This document shows positions 26,270 to 37,134 of a stretch of 64,000 bases of DNA, piece after piece. The first letter of the stretch is position 1. Every line of letters begins with the position of its first letter. Under the pieces are notes generated by a model that ran no database searches, had not been told where the DNA came from, and saw nothing but the letters and a program-made list of their open reading frames with translations. The stretch is from Linnemannia schmuckeri (Eukaryota; Mortierellomycota; Mortierellomycetes; Mortierellales; Mortierellaceae). The translations under genes were made by a program, and so were the position numbers. Location: positions 1,178,001 through 1,242,000 of the forward strand of contig JANATG010000019.1 of NCBI GenBank assembly GCA_029449235.1, in the 5' to 3' direction.

Positions 26270-28867
26270 GAGATGGATGAATGAATTAAGACCCAAGCCA
26301 ACGGTCATGTTTACCCTAATGGCAAATCGATTTTTTTTTTTTTGAATAGAATATCACTGTAATGGAAAATATAGTAGTGCGATAGGTCTCCAGCAAGCAC
26401 AATGGCCAAAACCCGGAAATAAATCGAGATCGATCAGTGGGTTTGTGTGTCGATTGCTTTTTTGTGTGTGTCCATGTTTACATTACTTTTGCCTGTGCAA
26501 AATGTTCAGTCTTGTCTCTTGTCAGCAGACGATCGCCTGCGCGAATGTGTCCCTATGAGTTCATTCATTTCTGTAGTCTGTCGGTGTGCCTGTCTGCTGC
26601 CGCATTTTTTCCTGTGCTCCCTATCATGCCATTACGAACCTTAGCCAAGAAAAGCCTTTAGTGATGACCCTGAATGATGATTACAGTGGAATAGTCTTCT
26701 GAACACAAGTGACAAGGGACAAGGACAGGTAGTCAGATACCCCTTACTCGTTTCCTCTTACTGCCCACCCATCCTGACCGTCATGACAACCATGACCGCC
26801 ACGACACCCTGACATTCGTACTCTTTATCTAGGCAAGCACCCTTAGAGGACTCGGGGAGTGCTAAAATACAATGTCAAAAAAAAAAAAAAACTAGATGAC
26901 AGGATCTAGTTTGTTGGCTTGCTAGCTTGTTTGTTGGTTGTTCATGCGATAAATACGGAAGACAAACACGTACTGTACTAGTAAGCAGAGCACACAGCAA
27001 CGATGGTAACAACAAATAAAGAACAGTAAGAGACGATTGACCCAAAATACACAGATTAGATACTAAGAGAAAAAAGAAAAAAAAAGATGCTGGAAAAGAG
27101 TGAAAAGCACAAGACACCAGAGCATAGAAGCAACGCCGAATAGAGAGACTCGGGAGATGGACCTCCTTCAACGCCTCGCCTCGCTCTCTCTCCCCTTTCT
27201 TTTCTGGGAGTTTTTTTTTGTTCTTTCCATGCCTACTATTATTTTCCATTGTTCTTGTTCTCTCTCTCCTTGGAATTCAGAAATCAATGTTAGTACTAGA
27301 CTTGGGACTAGAGACACCTTTTCAATTATCCGTTTTGTCCATGTCCCTCTTTTCAAGTCTGTCTCCTGGATAACCAATATCTCGGTCTACGGACGGATGC
27401 AAGTGCGCGAATAAAAAAAAAGGAACATGGCAAAAGGACCGGCCAACGAGGTCCCTTTTTTTCTGTCTTCATCCCTTTCTGCCTGCTCCCTTTATTTTCT
27501 TTATGCTCCTACATCTTTTTTTTATATCTCTAATTGCCAATAGGCCAATGAGGTCAATGTGGATGTCCGTGAGTAAGTTGCATGCCACATACATATTGCA
27601 ACAAGTTCGGTTATTGCCGTTTTATTGCAAAGGGCTTCCTCCAATTCCTTGTCCTGTTTTGTCTGTCAGTAAGAGAGAGATGGAGCGAGACTGAACCTCG
27701 TCTAGATGCAATTGCATATCGTTGTAGCATTATTCGCTCTCACACCATCTCTGTAAAATGGGGTCCCATCTCCCATCTCGTCCCGAAAGAACACAACATC
27801 CTCCTGCTTCTACTGTTGCTGTTATTGTACGGCATGGCCGTAGTAATATACAAACAGAAAGATCGCATTCCAACGTCCCTTTTATTTCTTTTTTCTTTTT
27901 CGTTTTGTCCTTTTTTGTGTTCCCATCTCTCTTACTGCCCTTTCCTTGCTCTGTTTTCTTCCTTATCTGCAAACGCATACTCCCATTGCCTCCAAACAGC
28001 AACCACATAAACAATAGTACTTCCAATACCTTCCTTCTAAACGACTCTTCTCAAGAACAACAAACAACACGTCCGTTCGCCAATTCTCTTTTTCTCACCT
28101 TTCGGTCTCTCCGTTCGGACCCTTTCCTTTTTCTTCCTTCCTTCTTTCCAATCCACATCCTATTACAAATTTTGCACGAGATCGCAAGACATCAAAAAAA
28201 AACACATTTTGTTTTTCCTTTTTTCGCCACTACTCCGTCCCATCCCATCCTATCCTGTCCTTTCCTTTCCCATCCCAGACAGACCCCAATTCCCATACCA
28301 CACACCTTTTCGCTGCAAGGTAAGAAACCGAGCCGTACTCTTCCCAGAAGGTCCAAAAAGAGAAAAATGACTACTAGAAACCTTATCACATCTTTGAAAA
28401 CAAAAAAAGACATCGCGGGAAATCCTCTCTGGAGTAACGCCACTCATCCCAGTTCCAGTTCCTATGGACGTGTACAAAAAAAGATGGGAAACATAGAGAG
28501 GAGAGAATAGGAGCGTGAGAGTAAAACTAGGAGGAGAGAGCGAGAGACATCGCCGCGCAAGTGTGCTGGCAGGGAGAGACACATAACATAACCACGTTGA
28601 CGTTAGCGCAAGTAGCGAGTTTGACTACTGTTGTTTCTGCCATTATGACGATGATGGGATCGCGAAAAAGGTTCTACTCATGCTATGAGCAGAAACAGAC
28701 AAGATAATGATGATGATGGCGTCCATCCTGGAATATCTACGATGACAATGATGTCGGGTTTGAGTCAAGGACTGTATGTAAGAAAAAGGGCGCTAGAGGA
28801 TTGTCGGAACTGACGGTTGGATGAGAGATGGATCGGGCAGAGAAAGGGTGCCAGCAGGGTGATAATG

Positions 28868-28869
<2 letters not shown>

Positions 28870-28898
<29 letters not shown>
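28870..28898. repeat. Poly(T) tract, 29 bases
   Basis: Homopolymer in the gene-poor region with no adjacent gene or target-site duplication that would mark it as a retroposon tail. Confidence 0.9.
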
Positions 28899-30960
28899 GG
28901 CGCGTTTGGCAATTGAACAGACAGAGAGACAGAAAATAGAGACTAGACGCAAAGGACGCCGCGCTATCTTGCGTTTGTCTATGAGTAAAAGTGCGTACAC
29001 TTTGTGCTGCCATGCTGGACGAGAGTTAAGTTGTGGCTGTTTTCTTTTTCTCGCGTCATTCTACAACCAAAAGCAAAAAAAAAAGAAAGCGAAACTCAAA
29101 CCATGAGTTGTCAACCTTGTTCGCTTTTGTATCACAGACGACAGCATACACACACAAGGGAGATTATCAAAACGAGAAAAGAAAGAGAGTGAGGGGGGAG
29201 GGTGGATGAGCACGTTTTTTCTTCTTTTGCTCGTGTGGGTGCCACTTTCTTTCTTTTTTCCTTTTTATTTTGCTACATCCTCCCCCGTATTCCTCTTCTC
29301 TGCCTGGTACCACTGTGGATTCGATTCCCATCCCTCGCCCTGCCCCGCCCAGCCTTAGACTCTTTCTCTCTTCCTTTTTCATCCCACTCGAAAAAAAAAA
29401 CGCCATTGATTTTTTTATTTTTTCAGACTCCACAATAAGAGAAAAAGTGAGTAAAGAGGCTAAGAGCAAAAGAGAAAAAGAAAGACACACAGAGGCAAAA
29501 AATGAAGAGGGAATGAAAAAAAACATTTATCTTGATGTTTTTTGTTTATAGGTTTTCTCTGGCGCGTAAAGTACACTGAACATAAAGTGAAAGGGAGAAG
29601 AAACTCAAAAACGAAGAAGAATAAGAAGAGAGAAGAATGAGCGGAAATTGCAATCTTGGCTGACCACTCATTGTCACTGACACAAAGTGCACCCTCGTTT
29701 TTTTCTTCTTTTGTACTCTCTCCTTCATCGATCTTCCCTAATTTCTTATTTCCGTCCTTCGTGTTTTCCTCTCGATAGGAAACGAAGGACACGAAACCAA
29801 TTTAAAAGCAGAAACGCGGCAATCTCAAGGTCCCATCCTATCGAAACAAGAAACGTGAGAGTTGAAAAGGTCATCCACCGTCCACAAAAAGAAATAGAGG
29901 AGGACTCGCAATATCAATTAGCATACAGGTACGAACAATGTTAAATTGATATTGTGTGTGAATCGAAAAAAAATGGACTAAAAAAACCAAATATTGCTCA
30001 TCTTGGTTGTTGTGTATCAATGCCCTGCTCATTGGCAGACAGACGAGAGCACTCTTCCCTCTCATATTTGGCTTACTCTTTCTTTCTTTTGTTTATGTTT
30101 ATGTGTGCAATCGACGTGGGGAAGGGGAATGGAGTAAGTAAGAGTGCGTGTGTACCTTGAGGTTGTATTTTTTGTGTTTATGGCAGAGCTCGATTGCTCT
30201 CTCTTTTTTTTTTGTCCGCCCCGCCTGCCCGCCGTCTGTTCAGTTGGATTTCCCTTGGACAGGCACATTCATAGCAAAATGGGCAATGGCACAAGCAGGG
30301 AGAGGCGGGAGTAAAAAATAACATACGATTGAATACTCGACTTGTGAATTGGTTTTGTTTGTTTATTTGTGTTTTTGTTGCAGTAATGAGCTGTAGTGTG
30401 CATGAGAAGAGAGTAAGAAGGCGAGAGACGAGACTGAGAGAGGAAGTCATGGTCGCACAAGCCAACGAACAACAGAGGACGACAAGAGACAGACTGGCAG
30501 AGAACGAAAAGGTGTTTGTGGATATGTGTTGTGTGTCAACAAGGGTGGAAAAGGATAGTTTTTTTTTTTTTTTTTTTTTTTTTTTTAGCTTGAAGAGAGA
30601 GTGTGTGTGAGAGAGAAAGAGAGTACGAGAGCATTCTTTTTACTTTTTTTTCTTACTCTATCGGCTATCTGCGTTGACACCATGCGGTGCCATGCCCATT
30701 GTTATTCATGTCCATGCCAATGCCAACAAGCGAAGAATAGAGTTGGAAAAGGGGAATTTTTTTTCTCTTTCTTGTTTGTATCGATATGTGTCGATGTGAG
30801 CCACGGCTGTTTCTTTTCTTTGACTCGTCCCCAATCGTATCTTTATTCTATTCTCATTCAATTGAATTGGACCTGAAAGCGTGCCCCTGTTCCTTGTGTA
30901 TTGTGTATATATCTCTCCTTTGCCATGACATACAATACCCCTGTGGTAATAGAATGCCAT

Positions 30961-32267
30961 GGGATTCGCTGGTGACAATCATCCCCCCCCTCTCATTAAG
31001 AGTACTTAAACCCCTCCCATTTTCCCCTCATCCTTTTTTTTTTATTCCCCCACTTTTTCTGTTTTTTTTACTCCTTTCCTCTTCTCTTTAAACGCATCTT
31101 CTTCTGCTTCTGTATACCCATCTCTCATTCTTCATCGTACACTCTCATATCTATACCATACCATTCACTTACACTCGTTACTCTCCACTCTCTCCAACAA
31201 GCATTCATTCATATCCTCTCAATCATTATCTCATCCATCCTTTCACCCCTGCAAACAGTTGATCTCTTTGCTTCTCCTTTCCCCTGACTACGTTAACCAC
31301 CCTCTATTACTCTTCCCTTCACCTTTTCATTACCACACACATACACGCACACGTACACATACACAGCCCCTCTCACTCGTACATTACTGCGATTGACCTT
31401 CTCGTCTATTTCTTATTTTTATCTTTCCAATCCTCCTCGTCGTCAGCCAGCCAGCCAACCAGCCAACCAACAGCATCATCAGGCATTCTCGCTCTCTTTC
31501 CCCTTTCCTTCATCCCCTGACCCACTATCCCCTTTGTCCTCCGTGCACACACTCTGACAGCCAGCCAGCCCTTCCCTTTCGAGTTATTTTAGTCCGCGCC
31601 CTCTTTCTTTGCACAACCACTTCTCTTCTCTTCCTTCCTGTTCCTTTTTACTGAGTTCCCTTTTCGACCACCACCGACTGACCGACCAGACCGACTAGTT
31701 TCCAAGTCCCTAAGCCAGATCGTCATCGAGCAGCATCCAAGACACGGTCTAAACTAAAGCAATTTACTTGCCACGCTAGTCTACCTACAGCCAGCCTCGT
31801 TCCTTTACCCAAGCGCCTAGCCAGCCCAGCTCAGCTCAGCTCACGGATCAGCCAATAGCCCCCCTTCCCTTTCTCCTTGTCCAACGTCAGCTTCAACGCT
31901 CCGCTCCTCCGCTCAGTCCATCCATTCTACAGTCATCATCATTATTATCTCCCGATCCACATCCTATCCTATTCCCGTCCTGTCTGCCCCTTCAACTTGG
32001 CGACTTTTTCTTTCGCAAGCACAGCTATATAGTCTACCACCCTTGCCCAGCCCAGCTTTCTTGTTTTCAAGCAAAAATTGTCATTCTACCACCCACACTG
32101 TTTTCTCCTGCTTTTCATCACTACACTGTTCAAACTTCAAACCATAACAGCAACAACCTCGATCCAATTCTTTTAAATTTTCAGCCCTGTTTCATCCTGC
32201 CTTTCTTCCTTTCTTATTTCTCCATTATCCAACAAACAACGGCAACAAACATACAGCAATCAACAAC
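30961..32267 (+). promoter_or_regulatory. AUG-free CT-rich leader/promoter of the 197-residue gene
   Basis: I find no ATG on the plus strand between 30961 and the start codon at 32268, about 1.3 kb of strongly pyrimidine-rich, G-poor sequence with CCAG/CCAA repeats (31444-31472). Absence of upstream start codons is what a long translated-mRNA leader looks like. A strong 3' splice site (TTTTAAATTTTCAG, ending 32184) lies 83 bases before the ATG, so the leader may be spliced. Confidence 0.55.
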
Positions 32268-32861
32268 ATGGCACAAGCAGCAGCCCGCCCATTGTCATCA
32301 TCGACCAACAATATCTGCAAATCAGTCCAGTTCTCGCGCTTCATCAAAATCTCATTCACCTACCCAGGCGACGAATACGACCGGAGCGCACTCGAACCCG
32401 CAAAGCTCTCCTTCTCCGAGGCCACCGAGCTGATGCAGCTTCGGATCGATTGGAAGCAGGAGCTGAATAAGCGCATGCAGCAACAGGCTCAACAAGAACA
32501 GCAACAAATGCTCCTTGCAAACCAGCAAGATTCTGAAGACGGATTCTCGTCGGATGAGTCGACCTTGTGTGGATCCTCGTCTTCGAGCCCAAGAGCTGTT
32601 ATGCCCTCTTCCTCCAAATCCTCGCGTGGCTGCTTGCGGACTTCTCCTTCCTTGAAAGTCTCGAGCAAGGGTTGCGGCTCCAGCGACAGCTCCTCGTCTG
32701 GTCCTAGTAGCCCCATTGACTGCAACAATGGCGGGTCCTTGAGCGATGACGAGGACGGCGAGTATAATCAGGCCCGTGCAAAGTCCCTCGGCAGCGGGGG
32801 GATGATGCATCGCCACAGCGAGTTCCACCAGCCCACCGAGAACATGCCCTGTCTTGCCTAA
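32268..32861 (+). CDS. Uncharacterised 197-residue protein with EYDRS/PAKLSF block
   Basis: This is a single-exon frame of 197 residues, and I do not recognise a named family. The N-terminal third looks folded or at least constrained: ICKSVQFSRFIKISFTYPGD, then EYDRSALEPAKLSFSEATEL and MQLRIDWKQELNKR, a probable helix. KSVQF (residues 19-23) fits the RVxF docking pattern for type 1 protein phosphatase. A Gln-rich stretch and a Ser-rich, acidic, probably disordered tail with SDDEDGE follow. It stands alone after 12.5 kb without genes and a 1.3 kb leader, which suggests elaborate regulation. The coding call rests on a clean ATG after an AUG-free leader and on non-random composition. Confidence 0.75.
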   Translation: MAQAAARPLSSSTNNICKSVQFSRFIKISFTYPGDEYDRSALEPAKLSFSEATELMQLRIDWKQELNKRMQQQAQQEQQQMLLANQQDSEDGFSSDESTLCGSSSSSPRAVMPSSSKSSRGCLRTSPSLKVSSKGCGSSDSSSSGPSSPIDCNNGGSLSDDEDGEYNQARAKSLGSGGMMHRHSEFHQPTENMPCLA

Positions 32862-33619
32862 ATTCCCTCCGACCCATTTCTTTTCTTGTATATTCTTTCT
32901 CCTCATCTTCCTCCCCACAGCCTCAACCGTTGCAGCATAGCGGCGTGTTTTTTATATCTTCCTTATTCAACGGCTATTCCATCTTTGGCATGCGCTATTT
33001 CGCTGCTTTTCCTCCCCTCTCTTACTTTACTTGTAATTTTGATGTCACCTCCGCTTTCTTGTTCTTGTTCTTTTTCCTTTTCTTGCAGCTACAACCATGT
33101 ATCAACACCTTTTTTCTATCTTAGATGTATTACAATCCTTCCCCTTCCTCCTCTCACTTGTAATTTTCCTCACCTACCCATCCACTCTTCATTCAAAAAA
33201 TATAGCATCAAAAAGTAACAAAAACAATATCGAATTGGACTGGCGCGATTGCATTTGACAATGCCTTTCGCTTAGTTCTTACTCTTGTACCAATAATAAA
33301 AACACTCCCTACTGACTAAAACCACTAGTATGATAATTGTGTTTAAATAGAATGATGATGATGATGATAGTAGCGGAGGATGGAGTGCACTTGCACGTAC
33401 AAGAACGCGTTTCGTCGCTCACGTTTTTTTTTTATTTTGCTTTAAGAGAAAGCGTGATGATAGTGTGACGGTGGTTTCGACGGGACCGCTCACACGTTTT
33501 CCTTTTTTTTTTTTTTTTTTTTTTTTTGCCCGCCCACTTTTAACGCCCATTTCTTGCATCCCCAACGCCCTCTCATTCATTCTTTTCTCTTCATAACCTT
33601 TTCGCCGCACTTTCTTACA
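32862..33619. other. 3' flank of the 197-residue gene and promoter of the UPF0045 gene
   Basis: CT-rich 3' UTR-like sequence, then AT-rich spacer with a short ATGATG run (33351-33367). A 25-base T run (33503-33527) sits about 90 bp before the next start codon. No gene was recognised. Confidence 0.55.
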
Positions 33620-34630
33620 ATGCACACCATCGCCGACTTTTGCGTGATCCCCATGGGCGTCACTTCCTCCGTCAGCCAGTATATCGCCGAATGCCAGCGC
33701 GTTATCGAGAAGAGCGGTACTTTACACACACACTTTTTTTTTTTTTTTCCCTCTTCCGAGTTACATGAATGATAGGATTTACGAGTGGTGATATCTTGGT
33801 ACTAAACAGTTTGTCTTTCTCTGATTTTGTGTGGATTATAGGTCTGACGTACAGCATGCACTCTTATGGCACTGTAAGTTAAGTGAGCAGAACACAGCAG
33901 GATATCAATAGTCGTGGATAACTTGGATCTCGGATGGACAAAAGAATCGGCAGTTGGCGGATCCTTTTGTCGTTGATTTCTTGCTTAAAAACCAAAACAA
34001 GCCGATAGGGCAGCTCAAGACCGACTACGACCAACAAAACCTCGATCGTACAAGGGTAGTTGAAGAGAAATATATGACTCGATAGAGAAAAAATGCCAGC
34101 GCAGTAGGCTGCCAGGACTTATTTTGCCTCGACAGCACACGCTTGTATCCGACATAATCGACACTGTGAACAAAAACAGCAACAACACCAAAATCATATA
34201 CATCTTTGAGGAGGTCGTTCAATCGAAAAAAGGACTGCAAGGATATGGACGCTAACTCACAAACACCTTTCGTTTTATTATGGTCAATCTGGGATGCTGA
34301 ATAGAACGTTGAGGGCGAGTGGGACGACGTCTGCAGAGTCATGAAGGAGTGCCATGAAGCCGTCCACGCCATGGGATGCCCTCGTGTCTCCACCAGGTAA
34401 AAACAAAAAATCCCTTCTTCACTCTTCTTCCATAATGCACTTATTTGATTTTGCACACACACGTCTCTCGCCCGCCCACGAAAAAAAATGGAGTACTGAC
34501 TCATGGATTATTTCTTTGGTCAATTAGCGTCCGTATCGGAACAAGGACGGATAAGGTCGGACAGACCATGGCCGATAAGGTCAACGTCGTCCATGAGATT
34601 CTCGCCAAAGATGCTGCTGAGAAGAAGTAA
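33620..34630 (+). CDS. UPF0045 / thiamine-binding-like protein (Ecm15/MTH1187 family)
   Basis: Exons 33620-33716, 33842-33873, 34305-34396 and 34528-34630 sum to 324 nt, 107 residues, the family's usual small size. The sequence has the family order: a first beta strand CVIPMGVTSSVSQYIAEC, LTYSMHSYGTNVEGEWDD in the middle, VMKECHEAVHAMGCPRVST, then SVRIGTRTDKVGQTMADKV. Members form ferredoxin-like homotetramers; bacterial relatives bind thiamine and yeast Ecm15 has no firm role. Exon 2 is only 32 nt. Cytosolic location is likely because no signal peptide is seen. Family call secure, function open. Confidence 0.88.
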
Positions 34631-35139
34631 AAAACAAAACGATGTGTTCAAAAAAAATGGAAATAAATACAGTATTGTTTTTGCACGCAACAGAACAGGT
34701 CTTTATGTGTGAGTGGTGTATCGTTATTTTCGCACGCCCTTTTTTCACAATGATGGAAGCAGGCAAAATAGGAGTGTTTTGTTTTGCTGGGATTTTGGGT
34801 GTCTCCACCTCACATCCTTTCAATGGAAAGCAAAGACACGCAAAACGAACGGCAACAGGCTCCATTCTTGCACAATGATGACACCAACTATAGACAGCTA
34901 CACGGACATGTCTCAAGAAGAGGCTGTACCTTTCTGTTACCTTTTGTCACAGTGGACACATCCCTTTCTCATATCGCTAACAGCCGAACACGAAATAAAG
35001 CCAGCAATTGCCAAAAAAAGTGTTATTTACTGGCAGTAATAGCGACTATGTTGCGTTTTTGTTTTTAATCCAAATTTCCTGATATGTGCGTCTTCGCTCA
35101 TTTAGCAAAAAGGCGGCCGCACTCAATATTCCTCACTCT
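34631..35139. other. Convergent 3' flanks of the UPF0045 and proteasome alpha5 genes
   Basis: Tail-to-tail 509 bp region with A-rich sequence; nothing beyond 3' UTRs was recognised. Confidence 0.55.
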
Positions 35140-36571
35140 CTACAAGCGGTCGACAACCTGCTGGAGCTTCTCGGCAGAGTAGATCTGGAATCCTCCGTCC
35201 TTGGTAACGGAGGCGAGCTGGACATTGGTCGAGTTGAGCTTCTCCTCCATGACCTGCTTAAGAACCTTGAGTGCCAGGGTCTCGGCCTCGACCAATGTCA
35301 TCGAGGTATGGTACTCCTCCTGTAACTCTGTTTCTGCGCCCTCTGATCCCGATCCGATCGCCTTTGCACCGTATGATACAAATGTTCCTGATGGATCCGT
35401 GTGGAACCTAGTAGTTGTTATTTTCAGACAGACGTAAGTGTGGGTATTGTTAGTTGAAAATGTTGCTTGCTACGACTGTAGTCATGAGAATTATCTTATG
35501 CAGCACGTTCCTGGAAGTGGGAGAAAGTGTCGCTACACCGGCGAAATGAACAACAACAAAGTTCAAAGATATAGATAGTTTGCGCACTTACAGTTGGGGT
35601 CCAGTCTCGTCAATTCCAGCAATCAACAACGATACTCCAAAAGGACGGGACTAATATAATTAAACACAAATGAGTTAAACTTCCTGTCAGCTACTTTCTC
35701 ACTTGTCATCCACATCTCTAATAAAGACCGTCAGTATCCACAAAGCGCAATTCAAAGAAGCAGTAACAAAGCTGAGAGAGTAGGGCATACCATGATAGAC
35801 TCCTCGCCTCGTGCACTCTCTCCGAATCTCAGGGCAAGGTCGCATACTGCCTGGGTCACACTCTCGACCTTGATGCTCTCATTGTACGTGAATGCATGGT
35901 TCTATGACATCAATGATAAGAAGTAAAAAGCGAGACGTTAGTTGGTTGACCTGTACAACATCTTCCTTTTCATTGATGTAAGAATTCCAATCAATCCACT
36001 TGGACCACCTTCTGCAACACTGACAACAAAAAATTTTCCTTACCTGTGCTTCGACACGGGCATGGTCAACGATGGTCCGGGAATCGGCAGTGAGACCAGA
36101 CATGGCACATCCGATATGGGCATCAATCTCAAAGATCTTTTCAATCGAGCTTGGTTCCAGCAACGACGAGGTCACCCTCTTTTCCACTCCCAGAATCAGT
36201 CCCTCTGCCGTCTTGATCCCCACAGCCGTCGAGCCCAGCTATATCATGTCATGCCATTGAAAAAAAAAAGAGTATGGTAGAAGGTTAGTGCTGGGTTCGC
36301 TTTAGGAGAAAGGGACAACAATGAAGTCTGAAGTCCAGGAGTGCTGTCGAAGTTCCTGTTCAGACGTCTGTTCCCAGCTCCTGTGAACCAAAAAACAAAC
36401 CTCTCTCTCTTTTTTTTTTTTTTCCTTTTTTTTTTTTTTACCTCTTTCAAAGAAAGAAAAGCGAAAAAAGGTTACCTTGATGGCCTCGATGGCGTACTCG
36501 ACTTGGAAGAGACGACCCTCTGGCGAGAACGTGTTGACTCCTCGATCGTATTCTGAGCGTGTCAAGAACAT
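35140..36571 (-). CDS. PUP2: 20S proteasome subunit alpha type-5
   Basis: Exons 36571-36476, 36238-36044, 35901-35791, 35650-35592 and 35407-35140 sum to 729 nt, 242 residues. The alpha-subunit signature YDRGVNTFSPEGRLFQVEYA opens the protein, followed by IEAIKLGSTAVGIKTAEGLI and ILGVEKRVTSSLLEPSSIEK. IGCAMSGLTADSRTIVDHAR and RPFGVSLLIAGIDETGPQLF come next, matching alpha5. Alpha subunits form the outer rings and gate of the 20S core and lack the catalytic Thr of beta subunits. An inverted repeat GTCACC-N5-GGTGAC lies about 200 bp upstream of the ATG (36767-36783). No abnormality was seen. Confidence 0.96.
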
Positions 36572-37134
36572 GGCTGTGATATATATATGAATGTAGTTGT
36601 TGAGGTGGTTGTTGTAGTTGGCGCAAGTCGGTGGGTTGGTCAAAAAGTAATGAAAAGAGGCTTGTTGATGCCGACTTGTCCTTGAAATGGAATTTGAATA
36701 AGAAGAGACAAAAAAGGGGACGCGACGACCAACGACGCGCAAGAACAAGGTGTGCGAGAAGCACACGTCACCCTGAAGGTGACTGGCTTTTTATGCACAG
36801 AATTCAAGCGCACCGAGGCATCAATTTCGCAGGAATGCAGGAATAATAGGTTCGTAGGAAGTCGGTGAACATAGGAACAATGGCGGTAGTTGCTTGTGTT
36901 TAAAATGTTTTTGTCATTTTCATTTTTGTAGTAGTGGTACCTGGTAGTTGTTTTTCTCTTCCTTGCAGTCGGTGGGCGCAAAGAGGGTTGAAAGAAGGCG
37001 ATGGAGGGTCTAAACTAATAGCAAGATGGGTTGATGGGTCGGCAGATTGATAGCCAGGCAAGCAAGAAGACTCTCGAAAGTCTGCTTTCGTCTTGCTGAT
37101 TCTTCAAAAAGGCCGTTGAAATTATTACCCCTCC
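36572..37134. other. Promoter of proteasome alpha5 and 3' flank of the PAH gene
   Basis: 563 bp between two leftward genes. It contains the GTCACC-N5-GGTGAC inverted repeat at 36767-36783; otherwise no gene was recognised. Confidence 0.55.

Larger units (their letters stand above)
18485..30960. other. Gene-poor region, 12.5 kb
   Basis: No open frame here resembles a known family and none joins plausibly to a neighbour; the longest are made of CT- or GA-rich sequence. The region contains homopolymers (28870-28898, 30559-30586), short repeated words (ACCATGGGTCAA at 20492 and 21406; GGTACATGGAT at 20374, 20403 and 25161), GGCAAGG-type repeats (21842-21905) and TTGACCA heptamers (26201-26221). 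A CT-rich block at 27840-28319 ends in a perfect splice donor. Regulatory DNA or non-coding transcription for the 197-residue gene to the right is the simplest inference. Confidence 0.6.

Noticed and set aside
20100..26700. GC skew or CRISPR-like spacing among the short repeats
   Set aside because: Repeated words are few, unevenly spaced and without unique spacers of constant length.
27758..28510. Plus-strand frame of 250 residues in the gene-poor region
   Set aside because: It is CT-rich low-complexity sequence without a recognisable domain, and a perfect splice donor at 28320 interrupts it; more likely leader-type sequence.
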